A stretch of DNA of 64,000 nt from Halococcoides cellulosivorans (GCF_003058365.1 NZ_CP028858.1:806001-870000); one strand, 5' to 3'. Numbered from the stretch's first letter, positions 54,081 to 63,070 are shown. The notes: generated from the letters alone by a model not told the origin. Numbers and translations: made by a program.

Positions 54081-55565
54081 ATGGCACACGGCGATTCCAC
54101 CCCGTTTTCCGCGAAACTCGACGTGCCGGAGGCACTGACCTTCGACGACGTGCTGCTCCGTCCCAAAGAGAGCCGCGTCGAACCCGACTCCGCCGACGTC
54201 AGCACGCGTGTCTCCACGACCGTCGAACTCAACGTCCCCGTGCTCTCGGCGGCGATGGACACCGTCACCGAGGGCGACATGGCGATCGAGATGGCCCGCC
54301 AGGGCGGTCTCGGCGTGATTCACCGCAACCTGAGCGAGGAGCAGATGGTCGCCGAGATCGAGCGCGTCAAGCGCGCCGACGAGTTGATCATCCGCGACGT
54401 CGTCACCGCCGACCCCGAACAGACCGTCCGCGAGGTCGACGAGATGATGAACCGCGAGGGCGTCAGTGGCGCGCCCGTGATCGGTGAAGACGACGCGGTA
54501 CTCGGCATCATCTCGGCGACGGACGTTCGCCCCTATCTCGAAGTCGGCGAGTCCGACGAGGTCCGCGAGGCGATGACCGACGAGGTCGTCACCGCCAGCG
54601 AGTCGGTCACCGCTCGGGAGGCGCTCGAACTGATGTACGAGCACAAGATCGAGCGCGTCCCGATCGTCGACGACGCGAACCGGCTGATCGGCCTGATCAC
54701 GATGCAGGGCATCCTCCAGCGCCGCGAGTACGATCAGGCCGCTCGTGACGACGAGGGCCGCCTGCGCTGTGGCGTCGCCGTCGGGCCCTTCGAGTTCGAT
54801 CGCGCGGTCGCCGCCGACGAGGCCGGCGCGGACGTCATCTTCACCGACTGTGCGCACGCCCACAACCTCGACGTCGTCGACTCCGCCCGCGAGATCAAAG
54901 ACGCGGTCGAGGCCGACGTCGTCGTCGGGAACGTCGGCACGCGTGAGGCCGCCGAAGATCTGGTCGACTTCGCGGACGGGCTCAAGGTCGGCATCGGTCC
55001 GGGCTCGATCTGTACGACCCGCGTCGTCTCTGGCGCGGGCATGCCGCAGTTGACGGCCGTTTCGGAGGTCGCCGACGTGGCGAGTGACCACGACGTGCCC
55101 GTCATCGCCGACGGCGGCATCCGATACTCCGGCGATGCGATCAAGGCCATCGCCGCGGGGGCCGACGCCGTCATGCTCGGGTCGTACTTCGCGGGCACCG
55201 ACGAGGCGCCCGGGCGGGTCATCACGATGAACGGCAAGAAGTACAAACAGTATCGTGGGATGGGCTCGGTCGGCGCGATGAAATCCGGCGGCGGCGAACG
55301 GTATCTCAAAGACGTCGACGAGGACGACGACTACGTCCCCGAGGGCGTCGAGGCCGCGACGCCGTACAAAGGGCCGGTCGAGAACGAACTTCACCAGCTC
55401 GTCGGCGGGATGAAATCCGGGATGGGCTACGTCGGGGCCGACACGATCGATTCCGTCCAGCAGCGCGCGGAGTTCGTCCGGGTCTCCTCGGCGGGCCAAC
55501 AGGAAAATCACCCCCACGACGTGATGATCACCGACGAAGCGCCGAACTACTCGCCGGGCGAGTGA
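54081..55565 (+). CDS. guaB: Inosine-5'-monophosphate dehydrogenase
   Basis: Oxidises IMP to XMP with NAD, the committed step to GMP. The 494-residue protein is a TIM barrel with two CBS domains inserted (about 100-215); the N-terminal segment EALTFDDVLLRPKES, PVLSAAMDTVTE, the catalytic cysteine in GPGSICTTR, VIADGGIRYSGD, the flap region YRGMGSVGAM and late GGMKSGMGYVGA are all in order, so it should be active. The T-rich box GTTTTTG at 54051-54057 lies 23 bases before the ATG. An in-frame extension upstream to 54000 would cross this promoter. Confidence 0.95.
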   Translation: MAHGDSTPFSAKLDVPEALTFDDVLLRPKESRVEPDSADVSTRVSTTVELNVPVLSAAMDTVTEGDMAIEMARQGGLGVIHRNLSEEQMVAEIERVKRADELIIRDVVTADPEQTVREVDEMMNREGVSGAPVIGEDDAVLGIISATDVRPYLEVGESDEVREAMTDEVVTASESVTAREALELMYEHKIERVPIVDDANRLIGLITMQGILQRREYDQAARDDEGRLRCGVAVGPFEFDRAVAADEAGADVIFTDCAHAHNLDVVDSAREIKDAVEADVVVGNVGTREAAEDLVDFADGLKVGIGPGSICTTRVVSGAGMPQLTAVSEVADVASDHDVPVIADGGIRYSGDAIKAIAAGADAVMLGSYFAGTDEAPGRVITMNGKKYKQYRGMGSVGAMKSGGGERYLKDVDEDDDYVPEGVEAATPYKGPVENELHQLVGGMKSGMGYVGADTIDSVQQRAEFVRVSSAGQQENHPHDVMITDEAPNYSPGE

Positions 55566-55653
55566 TCGGCGGCTATCGACTGAGGCCGCGTTGCGGACTG
55601 GACTAAACCGGGCCACCCGAACGGTTTTGCTCGTTCGCATACGATGCATACAC

Positions 55654-55863
55654 GTGAGCACCTCCATTCGGGTGTCCGAAGCGACGAAGGACAAACTCGA
55701 AGCGATCAAGCGGGAGGACGAAACGTTCGACGAGTTACTCGACCGCATCGTCGTCGATCGATCGTCGGCCGACGTCGAGGCGCTTCTCGGCCGTGCCGAG
55801 GGGATCTCCTCGCACATGAGACGGGCCAACGAGGAGCTCTCGGAGTCGCTGGAGGGGCGGTAG
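55654..55863 (+). CDS. VapB-like antitoxin
   Basis: A 69-residue protein with a short N-terminal beta strand followed by helices, the pattern STSIRVSEATKDKLEAIK seen in ribbon-helix-helix or DUF7557-type antitoxins, then an acidic helical tail (about residues 35-69) that would wrap the toxin. Its TAG stop shares a base with the GTG start of the PIN gene, the close coupling typical of toxin-antitoxin pairs. The GTG start gives the strand directly; an upstream frame would run through the likely promoter (GCATACG region near 55638). Confidence 0.75.
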   Translation: MSTSIRVSEATKDKLEAIKREDETFDELLDRIVVDRSSADVEALLGRAEGISSHMRRANEELSESLEGR

Positions 55864-56267
55864 TGCTGTATCTCGACGACAGCGTGCTCCGAAAGGCTGT
55901 CGAGGATCCGCCCGACCCCACGGTCGCGGCGTACCTTCGGGACCACGCTACCGAGCCGTGGGCGATTCCCGCCACCGTCGCCTGGGAGTATCTCTCCTAC
56001 TACGCCGACGACGGGCGTCGACGGGACGAGCGCCGCTTCCTGGAACGGACGTTCGAAGAGATCGCCCCGATCGACCTCGCCGTGGCCGCCGAAGCGGCGA
56101 CGCTCCGGGCCCGTCTCGACGCTATCGATCGTTCGCTCCAGGCCGCCGATCTCCTCCATCTCGCGACGGCACGGTGTGGCGACGGCCGATTCGTGACTGC
56201 CGATCGGGACTTCGACGCTCCGGAACTGTACGATCTGCTCGATCTCACCGTTCTCGACGTGGCGTGA
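55863..56267 (+). CDS. VapC-like PIN-domain ribonuclease toxin
   Basis: A 134-residue PIN-domain protein. The acidic metal-binding residues lie at D5/D6 in LYLDDS, E42 in WEYLSYY, D96 in AADLLHLA and D114/D116 in TADRDF, matching the PIN quartet, so it is probably an active RNase that is inhibited by the overlapping antitoxin. Its target RNA cannot be predicted. The stop is 23 bases upstream of a tandem hairpin array. Confidence 0.82.
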   Translation: MLYLDDSVLRKAVEDPPDPTVAAYLRDHATEPWAIPATVAWEYLSYYADDGRRRDERRFLERTFEEIAPIDLAVAAEAATLRARLDAIDRSLQAADLLHLATARCGDGRFVTADRDFDAPELYDLLDLTVLDVA

Positions 56268-56290
56268 AGGGCGTCGAGGCCCCTGTGATC

Positions 56291-56385
56291 GGGCGTCGTG
56301 GACGCCCCTATATTCCGGGCATCTGAAATGCCCCTACTTTCCGGGCGTTGTGGACGCCCCTCTTTTCCGGTCATCAAAGATGACC
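56291..56385. repeat. Array of four hairpins at exact 26-bp spacing
   Basis: Four 17-base hairpins, each a 6-bp stem with a 5-base loop, start at 56291, 56317, 56343 and 56369. Stems are GGGCGT/ACGCCC, GGGCAT/ATGCCC, GGGCGT/ACGCCC and GGTCAT/ATGACC; loops are CGTGG, CTGAA, TGTGG and CAAAG. Spacers are nine bases of the form CTNNNTTCC. A weaker unit lies at 56269-56282. The array fills the gap between converging genes and stops exactly at the stop codon of the HTH-CBS gene, so a terminator function is one possibility. Confidence 0.85.
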
Positions 56386-56928
56386 CTACGACACGTGCGC
56401 GGCGATGTCGGCGTCGGTGATGATGCCGGTCGTCGCGCCGTCTTCGACGACGAGCACGGCGTCGTGGTGATCCAGATACGTGTCGATCTCTTCGACGGTG
56501 GCCGACGGCTCGACGGTCGTGATCGACTCGTGCATGACCTCCTGAACGGGGAGTTTCCCGACGTCGTCGTCGGAATGTTGGCGGATGTCGTAGTTGCCGA
56601 TCAGCCCCTTCGGCGTGCCGTCACGGATCACCGGGACCTGCGAGTAGCCTTTCTCGTCCATCACCTGCTTGGCGTTGTGGACGCTGTCGTCGGGTTCGAC
56701 GCTCACGACCGGCGAATGCATCAGATCCTCCGCTCGAAGAATACTGCCTTCGACGGCGTCGAGTGCCTCGACGATCCGTCGGAGCGTCGACAGCCGCGGA
56801 TCGACGTCGCCGCCCTCGATCCGGGCGATCAGTGGCTGGGAGACGTCCGCCCGGTCGGCCAACTCGCTTTGGGTCAGTTCGAGGTCCGTCCGGCGCTCGC
56901 GCAAGTCGTCGGGCGTCGGCAGGTTCAT
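56386..56928 (-). CDS. HTH-CBS transcriptional regulator
   Basis: A 180-residue protein with an N-terminal xenobiotic-response-type helix-turn-helix (residues 8-62, recognition helix in [15 protein letters not shown]) and two CBS domains (about 68-120 and 125-180) that bind adenosyl ligands as a pair. Archaeal HTH-CBS proteins are thought to sense energy charge or S-adenosylmethionine and regulate transcription. The TATA box CTTTAT lies 26 bases upstream of the ATG. Confidence 0.85.
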   Translation of the reverse strand: MNLPTPDDLRERRTDLELTQSELADRADVSQPLIARIEGGDVDPRLSTLRRIVEALDAVEGSILRAEDLMHSPVVSVEPDDSVHNAKQVMDEKGYSQVPVIRDGTPKGLIGNYDIRQHSDDDVGKLPVQEVMHESITTVEPSATVEEIDTYLDHHDAVLVVEDGATTGIITDADIAAHVS

Positions 56929-56953
56929 GCGCGAGGATAACTACGGGTTATAC

Positions 56954-56959
56954 ATAAAG
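56954..56959 (-). promoter_or_regulatory. TATA box for the HTH-CBS gene
   Basis: CTTTAT on the minus strand, ending 25 bases before the ATG at 56928. The same intergenic space carries the aIF5A promoter on the other strand. Confidence 0.55.
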
Positions 56960-57010
56960 CCACCGGCACGCGGGCGCTGCGGTTCGAATCGAGCGACTGC
57001 ATTCAAATCG

Positions 57011-57016
57011 TTTATA
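57011..57016 (+). promoter_or_regulatory. TATA box for aIF5A
   Basis: TTTATA ends 24 bases before the ATG at 57041, the strongest consensus box in the window, with CAAATCG just upstream as a possible BRE. Confidence 0.65.
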
Positions 57017-57040
57017 CTCGGCGGGTGGCAATCCCGGCCC

Positions 57041-57415
57041 ATGCCGAGACAGCAGACTCAAGTCCGTGAACTCGACGAGGGAAGTTACGTCAACGTCGAC
57101 GACACTCCCTGCAAGATCACGTCCTACAGCACGGCGAAGCCGGGCAAACACGGCAGTGCGAAAGCCCGCATCGACGCGAAAGGCGTCTTCGACGGGCAAA
57201 AGCGCAGTCTCTCTCAGCCCGTCGACGCGAAGGTCTGGGTCCCGATCATCGAACGCAAACAGGGCCAGGTCGTCAACGTCGAGAACGACGAGGTCCAGAT
57301 CATGGACCTCGACACCTACGACACGTTCGTCATGCGCGACCCCGAGGACGTGGACCTCGAACCCGACGACCAGATCGAGTTCCTCGACTACGAGGGCCAG
57401 CGCAAGATCGTGTGA
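57041..57415 (+). CDS. eif5A: Translation factor aIF5A
   Basis: Archaeal IF5A helps the ribosome form difficult peptide bonds and terminate. The 124-residue protein has the N-terminal SH3-like domain with the exposed loop [11 protein letters not shown], in which K36 is the lysine modified to deoxyhypusine or hypusine, and a C-terminal OB fold ([16 protein letters not shown]). The agmatinase-type gene overlaps it by one base (TGATG), which couples the two; in haloarchaea such a gene is linked to the agmatine-dependent route of this lysine modification. Confidence 0.95.
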   Translation: MPRQQTQVRELDEGSYVNVDDTPCKITSYSTAKPGKHGSAKARIDAKGVFDGQKRSLSQPVDAKVWVPIIERKQGQVVNVENDEVQIMDLDTYDTFVMRDPEDVDLEPDDQIEFLDYEGQRKIV

Positions 57416-58236
57416 TGGAGTTTCCGGGAGCGACGACGGCGCGTGACGACGCTCGCTACCTGGTGGTGGGCGCGCCGCTGGATCGCTCCGCGAGCGGTCG
57501 TCCCGGGGCCCGCTACGGGCCCGAGGCGGTTCGCGCGGCGGGCCGGCATTTCGAGGATTACGACCGAGACAGCGATCGGACCTTCTCGGACTGTGGCGTC
57601 GCGGACCACGGATCGGTCGGGTCGCCCGGTTCGATCGGTGACCGCGGCGAGTACGGCGCGTACCTGGAGAGTGTGATCGGGGAGGCCGTTCGTGACGGCC
57701 TCGTCCCGTGTGTGATCGGTGGCGAACACTCGGTCAGCCCGCCGGTCGTGCGCGCGGTCGATCCGAGCGTCGTCGTCGTGTTCGACGCCCATCTGGATCT
57801 GCGGGAGTCGTACGCCGGCGATCCGTACAGCCACGCGACCGCGACCCGGCGGATGCTCCAGGTGGCCGATCGGGCCGTCGTGCTCGGGGCCCGAGCGGGG
57901 GCGGCGAGCGAGTACGACCGCGCCGCGAGCGACGACGTCACGCTCGTCGCGCCCGAGGCCGTCCCGGACTGGACGCCAGATCTGGCCGGCGAACGCGTCT
58001 ACGTCAGCCTCGACATCGACGTGGCCGACCCCTCGGTCGCGCCAGCAACGGGCACGCCCGAACCGTTCGGGCTTCGGCCCCGGGTGCTGCGAGACGCGAT
58101 TCGGCGGGTCGCGCCCCACGCCGCCGGCGTCGACGTGGTCGAAGTCACCGATCGCGACCAGGGCCAGACCGCGACGCTGGCCGCGAAACTCCTTCGAACG
58201 TTCGTCTACGCGCACGCCGACGCGACCGCGGACTGA
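57415..58236 (+). CDS. Agmatinase/arginase-family ureohydrolase
   Basis: Predicted to hydrolyse agmatine, or an agmatine adduct, and release urea. The 273-residue enzyme shows the manganese ligands of the arginase fold: GGEHS (first His), FDAHLD (His and two Asp) and SLDIDVADP. The family usually has GGDHS; the Glu variant here is a change worth noting. Overlap with aIF5A by one base argues for a role in hypusine-type modification of aIF5A rather than in free putrescine supply. ATG at 57415 is preferred over the overlapping GTG at 57412. Confidence 0.88.
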   Translation: MEFPGATTARDDARYLVVGAPLDRSASGRPGARYGPEAVRAAGRHFEDYDRDSDRTFSDCGVADHGSVGSPGSIGDRGEYGAYLESVIGEAVRDGLVPCVIGGEHSVSPPVVRAVDPSVVVVFDAHLDLRESYAGDPYSHATATRRMLQVADRAVVLGARAGAASEYDRAASDDVTLVAPEAVPDWTPDLAGERVYVSLDIDVADPSVAPATGTPEPFGLRPRVLRDAIRRVAPHAAGVDVVEVTDRDQGQTATLAAKLLRTFVYAHADATAD

Positions 58237-58297
58237 GTGCCGTCGTGGGAGCGAAGCCCACGGTAACGCCTATGGGGGCGGCGTCCGACTCGTCGGT

Positions 58298-59143
58298 ATG
58301 GAGCGATTGTCCACGTGTTATTTCTGTGGGGCCGGGCCTCAGGAGACACTCGTCGATCGACCGGTCGTCCCCGAGGCCGTCCTCACCGATTCGAGCGCTC
58401 AGCGCACGATCGCGCTCTGCCCGGACTGTCGGGCGAAGTTCGACCGCCTCCAGGAGACCATCGCCGACGCTGCGGGTGACGGCCACCAGGCTCGTCTCGA
58501 CACCGCCAGTGACTCGCTGTCAATTCTCGACGACGATCCGCTTGACGACGTCGACGCGACGCTTTCGCGGTCCGCAGACGCCGATTCGTCCGGCGATGCC
58601 GTCGAGGACCTGGACGCGGCCGCCGATGTCGGTGTCGCAGTCGACGATGCGGCTGGAGCCTCCGATCGTGCTCCGGCGGATCCGACGACGGACGCGGCGG
58701 ACGCTGCCGACGGTCCGGCGTTCGGTGAGGAACCCGCGTCGCCCTCGGCGGATGCGGCGTCCGCTGCCGACGAGCCGATCACGGCGTCGACCGACGGCCC
58801 CGACGACGCGCCGGCGGATCCGACCGACGAGTCGTCGTCGGACGACGGTGGGCTGGCGGAGTCGACCGCCGCGGGCGACCGTAGCGACGAGGCGAGCGCC
58901 GACGGCGGTGACCCCACGGGGGCGGTCGACGACCCGACGGCGGGGAAACCGTTCGACCGCCAGGAGTACAGCCGCGTGGTCAAACTCCTGCAGAACCGGG
59001 AGTTCCCGATCGAACTCGACACGCTGTACGAACTCGCACGCGGGGCGTACGACATCGACGAGGACACGACGACCGAAATCGTCGGCTCGCTGATCGACCG
59101 TGGCGTCATCGAGGAACGCGGCGGAAAACTGTTCCGGGCGTAG
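58298..59143 (+). CDS. Zinc-finger/winged-helix protein with acidic linker
   Basis: A 281-residue protein of three parts: an N-terminal four-cysteine zinc finger (CYFCG at residues 7-11 and CPDCR at 41-45), a long disordered Asp/Ala/Ser/Glu-rich linker (about 75-215), and a C-terminal winged-helix-like domain (about 218-281: YSRVVKLLQNREFPIELDTL, ending IEERGGKLFRA). It looks like a nucleic-acid-binding adaptor. I do not know its function. It lies 61 bases after the agmatinase gene, with a GCCTATGG box near 58268, so it may have its own promoter. Confidence 0.65.
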   Translation: MERLSTCYFCGAGPQETLVDRPVVPEAVLTDSSAQRTIALCPDCRAKFDRLQETIADAAGDGHQARLDTASDSLSILDDDPLDDVDATLSRSADADSSGDAVEDLDAAADVGVAVDDAAGASDRAPADPTTDAADAADGPAFGEEPASPSADAASAADEPITASTDGPDDAPADPTDESSSDDGGLAESTAAGDRSDEASADGGDPTGAVDDPTAGKPFDRQEYSRVVKLLQNREFPIELDTLYELARGAYDIDEDTTTEIVGSLIDRGVIEERGGKLFRA

Positions 59144-59144
59144 T

Positions 59145-60821
59145 TCAGCGACTCTTGGGGCCTTTCGGACCCTTCTCGTGCGGCCCGCCACCGACGATCG
59201 TGATCTCGTCTCGGCCGATCAGCGTCGTCCCGTCGGTCAGTTCGCCACGGAGGGCCCCCATCGATTCGTCGCCGTCGAAGCCCGAATCCGCGATCGGGAC
59301 GTGGACGACGAGGTCGGTGACGCCATCGCCGGTCGCGTCGGTGCGGTGGCCGCCGTGGACGGGTGCGGCGCCGTCGCCGGCGGCAACCACGTCGGGTGCG
59401 CCGACCCGGAGGCTATCGACGTCGATCGCCGTGGGATCGACGGTCGTCCCGTCGATCGCCACCGGGAGGACGCCGTTCGATCGGTTGGGATTGATCGGTG
59501 TCGGCTCTTCGGGCGGCTTGATCTGAAGTCCGACGCCGAGGGCCACCTCGACCGTCGCGGTTGCGGTCGCCGTCGCGCCCGCGTCGTCGGTCACCGTGAG
59601 CGAGACGGAGTGAGCACCTGGCTCCTCGAAGGTCGTCTCTACGGTCACGCCGGTGGCGTCGACCGTGCCGTCGCCGATGAGATCCCACTCGTAGCTGACG
59701 ATCTCGCCGTCGGGGTCGGTCGAGTCGGCCCCCGAGAGCGCGACTGGCGCATCCGTGACGGGCGTCTCGGTCTCGACCGAGATCGCCGCCGTCGGTGGCT
59801 CGTTGACCTGGAGTCGCGTGATCGTCTGGACTGCGCCCGCGAAGTCCTGGTCGGGGGCGACTTCCTCGAAAGACTCTCCGGCATACCGATAGAGTCGCCC
59901 GGTCGTGGCCTGGGGAATGCTGTCAGCGAACTCCGCGGCGTTTTGCCCGGTGCCGACGTAGAGCGCGTCGCCGGCGTCGAACAGCGCGACGACCGAGTCG
60001 TCGAACCGCTCGACCAACTCGATTCGATCGCCGTCGAACCGACCCAGGTCCGGCCCCATGGTCGTCCCGACCCACAGGGAACCGTCGTAGGTCGCGAGCG
60101 TGAGCAACTCGCCGTAAGCGTCCGCCTGATCGGCGCGTGTCCACGCCCCACCGTCGCGCTGGAACAGCGTGCCGCGGTACGCGCCGGCGTATAGCTCGCC
60201 GTCGTAGGCCGCGAAGTCGTAGACACAACTCCCGTCGTAGGCACCTTCGACGGTGAACGTCTCGCCGTCGTAGCGTCCGAACACGTCGAAGGCGCTGTCT
60301 CCGACGTAGAGGTCGCCCTCGTAGACGGTGAGCGCACCGGCACCGGCGAACGCCTCGGCCTCGCGAAGCACACGAGTCCAGGTGTCTTCGTCGAGGCGGT
60401 ACACCTCGGCGCCGCCGACGGAGACGCCCGCGTGGACGGCGCCGTCGTAGGCGACGAGTGCGGTGACGTTGTTGCCCAGGTCGCCGCCGATCTGCTGCCA
60501 GGACGACCCGTCCCACCGGTAGACTCGCCCGGTGCCCTCTACCATTCGGGTTTCGGTCGTGATCGCGGCGTACAGATCGCCGTCGTGGACGAGCAGGTCG
60601 GTCACCGACCCACTCGGTGTCAGGTCTGCCCCGAGTTGGGTCCAACCGTCGCCGTCCTGCTGGAGGACCCGGCCGGGGAGCGTCGTCCCCACCACGAGCG
60701 TCCCGGTGCTGGCCGCCGCCGACCCGGCCAGGCCGACTAGCGTCCCGGTCGCGGCCGCGGTGGTCCCGGCGAGAAATGTTCGTCTGTCGAGTCGTATCGT
60801 GGAAGAACGGTCTCGTGTCAT
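59145..60821 (-). CDS. Tat-exported beta-propeller and PKD protein
   Basis: A 558-residue exported protein. The N-terminus has the twin-arginine signal IRLDRRTFLAGTT and a hydrophobic stretch up to about residue 40. Residues about 40-340 form a beta-propeller (repeats such as YDGELYAGAYRGTLFQRDGG and EGDLYVGDSAFDVFGRYDGE), then a PKD domain (about 350-435, with STDPDGEIVSYEWDLIGDG) and a C-terminal domain (about 440-558) with DVDSLRVG and GDGVTDLVVHVP. No lipobox or anchor is seen, so it may be released. The minus strand has a CATATTTA box near 60890, leaving a 5' leader of roughly 40 bases. Confidence 0.75.
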   Translation of the reverse strand: MTRDRSSTIRLDRRTFLAGTTAAATGTLVGLAGSAAASTGTLVVGTTLPGRVLQQDGDGWTQLGADLTPSGSVTDLLVHDGDLYAAITTETRMVEGTGRVYRWDGSSWQQIGGDLGNNVTALVAYDGAVHAGVSVGGAEVYRLDEDTWTRVLREAEAFAGAGALTVYEGDLYVGDSAFDVFGRYDGETFTVEGAYDGSCVYDFAAYDGELYAGAYRGTLFQRDGGAWTRADQADAYGELLTLATYDGSLWVGTTMGPDLGRFDGDRIELVERFDDSVVALFDAGDALYVGTGQNAAEFADSIPQATTGRLYRYAGESFEEVAPDQDFAGAVQTITRLQVNEPPTAAISVETETPVTDAPVALSGADSTDPDGEIVSYEWDLIGDGTVDATGVTVETTFEEPGAHSVSLTVTDDAGATATATATVEVALGVGLQIKPPEEPTPINPNRSNGVLPVAIDGTTVDPTAIDVDSLRVGAPDVVAAGDGAAPVHGGHRTDATGDGVTDLVVHVPIADSGFDGDESMGALRGELTDGTTLIGRDEITIVGGGPHEKGPKGPKSR

Positions 60822-60908
60822 GGTGACTGCGGCCCGTCCCACACTCGGGACTGTCGGCCTCGTTGTTCGTTTCGGGTCGCGGGACTGTAAATATGTTCGC
60901 TGGCAGTA

Positions 60909-61082
60909 TCACGAACGGAGTCGCTCACGCACGACGCGTTCGATCGGCTCGAACAGCCCGCTACAGCCGTCACAGTCCTCACACGACAGACTCGAACAGG
61001 TCACGGTCGCTCCACAGCGCGGACAGGTCAGTCCGGTCGTAGGATCGATCTCACAGCCACAGTCGGGACAGTTCACGTCCAT
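60909..61082 (-). CDS. Small cysteine-rich protein coupled to feoB
   Basis: A 57-residue protein with nine cysteines arranged as two zinc-ribbon-like sets (CPDCGC...CPRCG) and a third CEDCDGC motif. Its start codon shares one base with the feoB stop (TGATG), so it belongs to the feo operon. It may bind iron or zinc or help FeoB, by analogy with small cysteine-rich FeoB partners (FeoC or FeoB-associated Cys-rich proteins); it has no membrane helix. Confidence 0.65.
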   Translation of the reverse strand: MDVNCPDCGCEIDPTTGLTCPRCGATVTCSSLSCEDCDGCSGLFEPIERVVRERLRS

Positions 61083-63070
61083 CAGCCGATCACTCCGGCG
61101 AATGTGGCGATGACTCCGCCGACGGCCGCGTTGACGCGTGGCACGACGTAGGCGAACCCCATCGCGAGCGCCGCGCCGACGCCGAAGGCGACGGCCCAGG
61201 AGCCGACCCACATGACCAGACCGGTTTTGAGGTCGCGCTCTTTGAGGATCATCACCATCGAGAGGATGCAGGGCACGAACAGCGTGATGACGACCAGGCC
61301 GACGAAGATCTGGGATGGGCCGAGTTCGAGGCCGGTCATCCCCGCCGCGGCGAAGTCCCGGCGAATGAGCCCGAGGAGAAGGATCTGGCCGAACTCCTGG
61401 GGCAGGCCGAGCAGCCCCGTCAACGGCTCCAGCCCCGCCTCGATGGCGTCCAGCCCACCCGCGTAATCGAGTGCGGAGACGCCGATCGCAGTCACGCCAA
61501 AGAGTGGGGCGGCCTCTCGGAGGAACATCTTCGTCCGGTTGTACGTCTTCCGGAGGACGTTCCGGGGCTTGGGGATACGCATGCGCGGGAGTTCCGTGAC
61601 GAGCGCCTCGCTCTCACCGGGCAGCGTCCGATCGAGGACGACGCCCGCGACGCCGAGCACGCCGAGGAGGACGCCCACGTACGCGACCCACCAGCCCATG
61701 CCCAGGCTGGCGAGCAGGCCCATGATCACGCCGAGTTGCGCCGAACACGGGATCGCGAGGCCGAGCAGTGCCGTCGAGATGAGTCGCTCGCGGCGCGATC
61801 CGACCATCCGCGTCGTGATCACCGCCATCGTCACACACCCCACCCCGACGATCATCGGCACGATCGCGCGGCCGTTGAGTCCCACCCGGTTCAGCCCGCG
61901 ATCGGTCAGCACGGCCAATCGCGGGAGCATCCCCGAGTCTTCGAGGACGCCGATCACCAGGTAGAAGGCGATCACGAGTGGCAAGAGCACGCCCAGAATG
62001 TACTGGACGGTGACGGTCACCAGCCCGAGGTTGTCGTTGACGAGCAGGAACTCGATCGGCTCGACCCAGTTCGCCGCCGGGAGGACCGACGTGACGACCC
62101 CCTCGACGGCCGGGTTGTAGTACTCTCCGAAGACGACGATTTCGAGGAAGTCGACGACCTTCTGGGCGACGACGACGCCGATGAGATAGAAGATCACGCC
62201 GAGGATCGCGAGTGCGATCGGCGTGCCCGTCAGGGGGTCGATCATCAGATCGCTGAACCGCTCCGCCAGCGGTCGCCCGCGGTCGCCACGATGCTGGACG
62301 GCGTCGATCACGTCACCGACCCGCCGGCGGCGATTGCCGTAGACGGCTTCGCGCTGTCCGGAGGCGAACACGCCGCCGTCGGCGGCGACGCCGTCTTGAT
62401 CGGCAGCGTCGTCGGCCGCCGCGTCGTCCGGGCCAACTGGGTCGTCGAACCCGTCGTCGGCGTCCGCGACCGCCCGCGCCGTCGGCTCGTCGTCTTCGAC
62501 GAGCAGCGTCTTTCGCGCGCGGCCGACCTCGACGGCCGGCAGATCGGAGAAAAACCGCTCGATGCCGGTTTCGTCGGGCGCGCTCGCTTCGGGGAGTCGA
62601 TCCCGTAGCTCGCCGATCCCGTCGCCGTCGACGGCGACCGTCGGGACGACCGGCACGCCGAGTTCGGCCTCCAGCGCCTCGACGTCGATCTCGATCCCGT
62701 CGGCCGCAGCCTCGTCCATCATGTTGAGCGCGACGACCGTGGGGATCCCCATGTCGAGTAACTGCAGGGTCATGAAGAGGTCGCGATCGAGCTGGGTCGC
62801 GTCGACGACGTTGATCACCCGATCGGCCTCGTTCAAGACGATGTCGCGCGTGACGCGCTCTTCTTCCGAAAACGAGGAGATGCCGTGGGCGCCGGGCGTG
62901 TCGGTCAGCCGGTAGTCGTCGCACTCACCCTGGGTCGTGTCGACGGTCGTCCCGGGATAGTTCGAGACGTCGACGTAGCTGTCCGCGAGCGCTCCGAAGA
63001 CGACGCTCTTGCCGACGTTCGGTGCGCCCACCAGCGCGACCGTTTCCCGGTGCTCGACGTCGTCGCTCAT
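61082..63070 (-). CDS. feoB: Ferrous iron transporter FeoB
   Basis: GTP-dependent Fe(II) importer in the cell membrane. The 662-residue protein has an N-terminal G domain with G1 GAPNVGKS (residues 15-22), G3 DTPGAHG and a G4-like NMMD, a helical insertion domain, an unusually long acidic linker (about 205-275) and a membrane domain with the two Gate motifs (around GLNGRAIVPMIVGVGCVTMA and ILLLGLIRRDF). It is somewhat shorter than bacterial FeoB (about 770). It overlaps feoA by 4 bases and the small cysteine-rich gene by one. Confidence 0.93.
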   Translation of the reverse strand: MSDDVEHRETVALVGAPNVGKSVVFGALADSYVDVSNYPGTTVDTTQGECDDYRLTDTPGAHGISSFSEEERVTRDIVLNEADRVINVVDATQLDRDLFMTLQLLDMGIPTVVALNMMDEAAADGIEIDVEALEAELGVPVVPTVAVDGDGIGELRDRLPEASAPDETGIERFFSDLPAVEVGRARKTLLVEDDEPTARAVADADDGFDDPVGPDDAAADDAADQDGVAADGGVFASGQREAVYGNRRRRVGDVIDAVQHRGDRGRPLAERFSDLMIDPLTGTPIALAILGVIFYLIGVVVAQKVVDFLEIVVFGEYYNPAVEGVVTSVLPAANWVEPIEFLLVNDNLGLVTVTVQYILGVLLPLVIAFYLVIGVLEDSGMLPRLAVLTDRGLNRVGLNGRAIVPMIVGVGCVTMAVITTRMVGSRRERLISTALLGLAIPCSAQLGVIMGLLASLGMGWWVAYVGVLLGVLGVAGVVLDRTLPGESEALVTELPRMRIPKPRNVLRKTYNRTKMFLREAAPLFGVTAIGVSALDYAGGLDAIEAGLEPLTGLLGLPQEFGQILLLGLIRRDFAAAGMTGLELGPSQIFVGLVVITLFVPCILSMVMILKERDLKTGLVMWVGSWAVAFGVGAALAMGFAYVVPRVNAAVGGVIATFAGVIG

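Noticed and set aside
56269-56385. Short CRISPR-like array
   Set aside because: The period is 26 bp with the paired segment itself variable and the spacers constant, the opposite of repeats and spacers in CRISPR; no cas genes are present.
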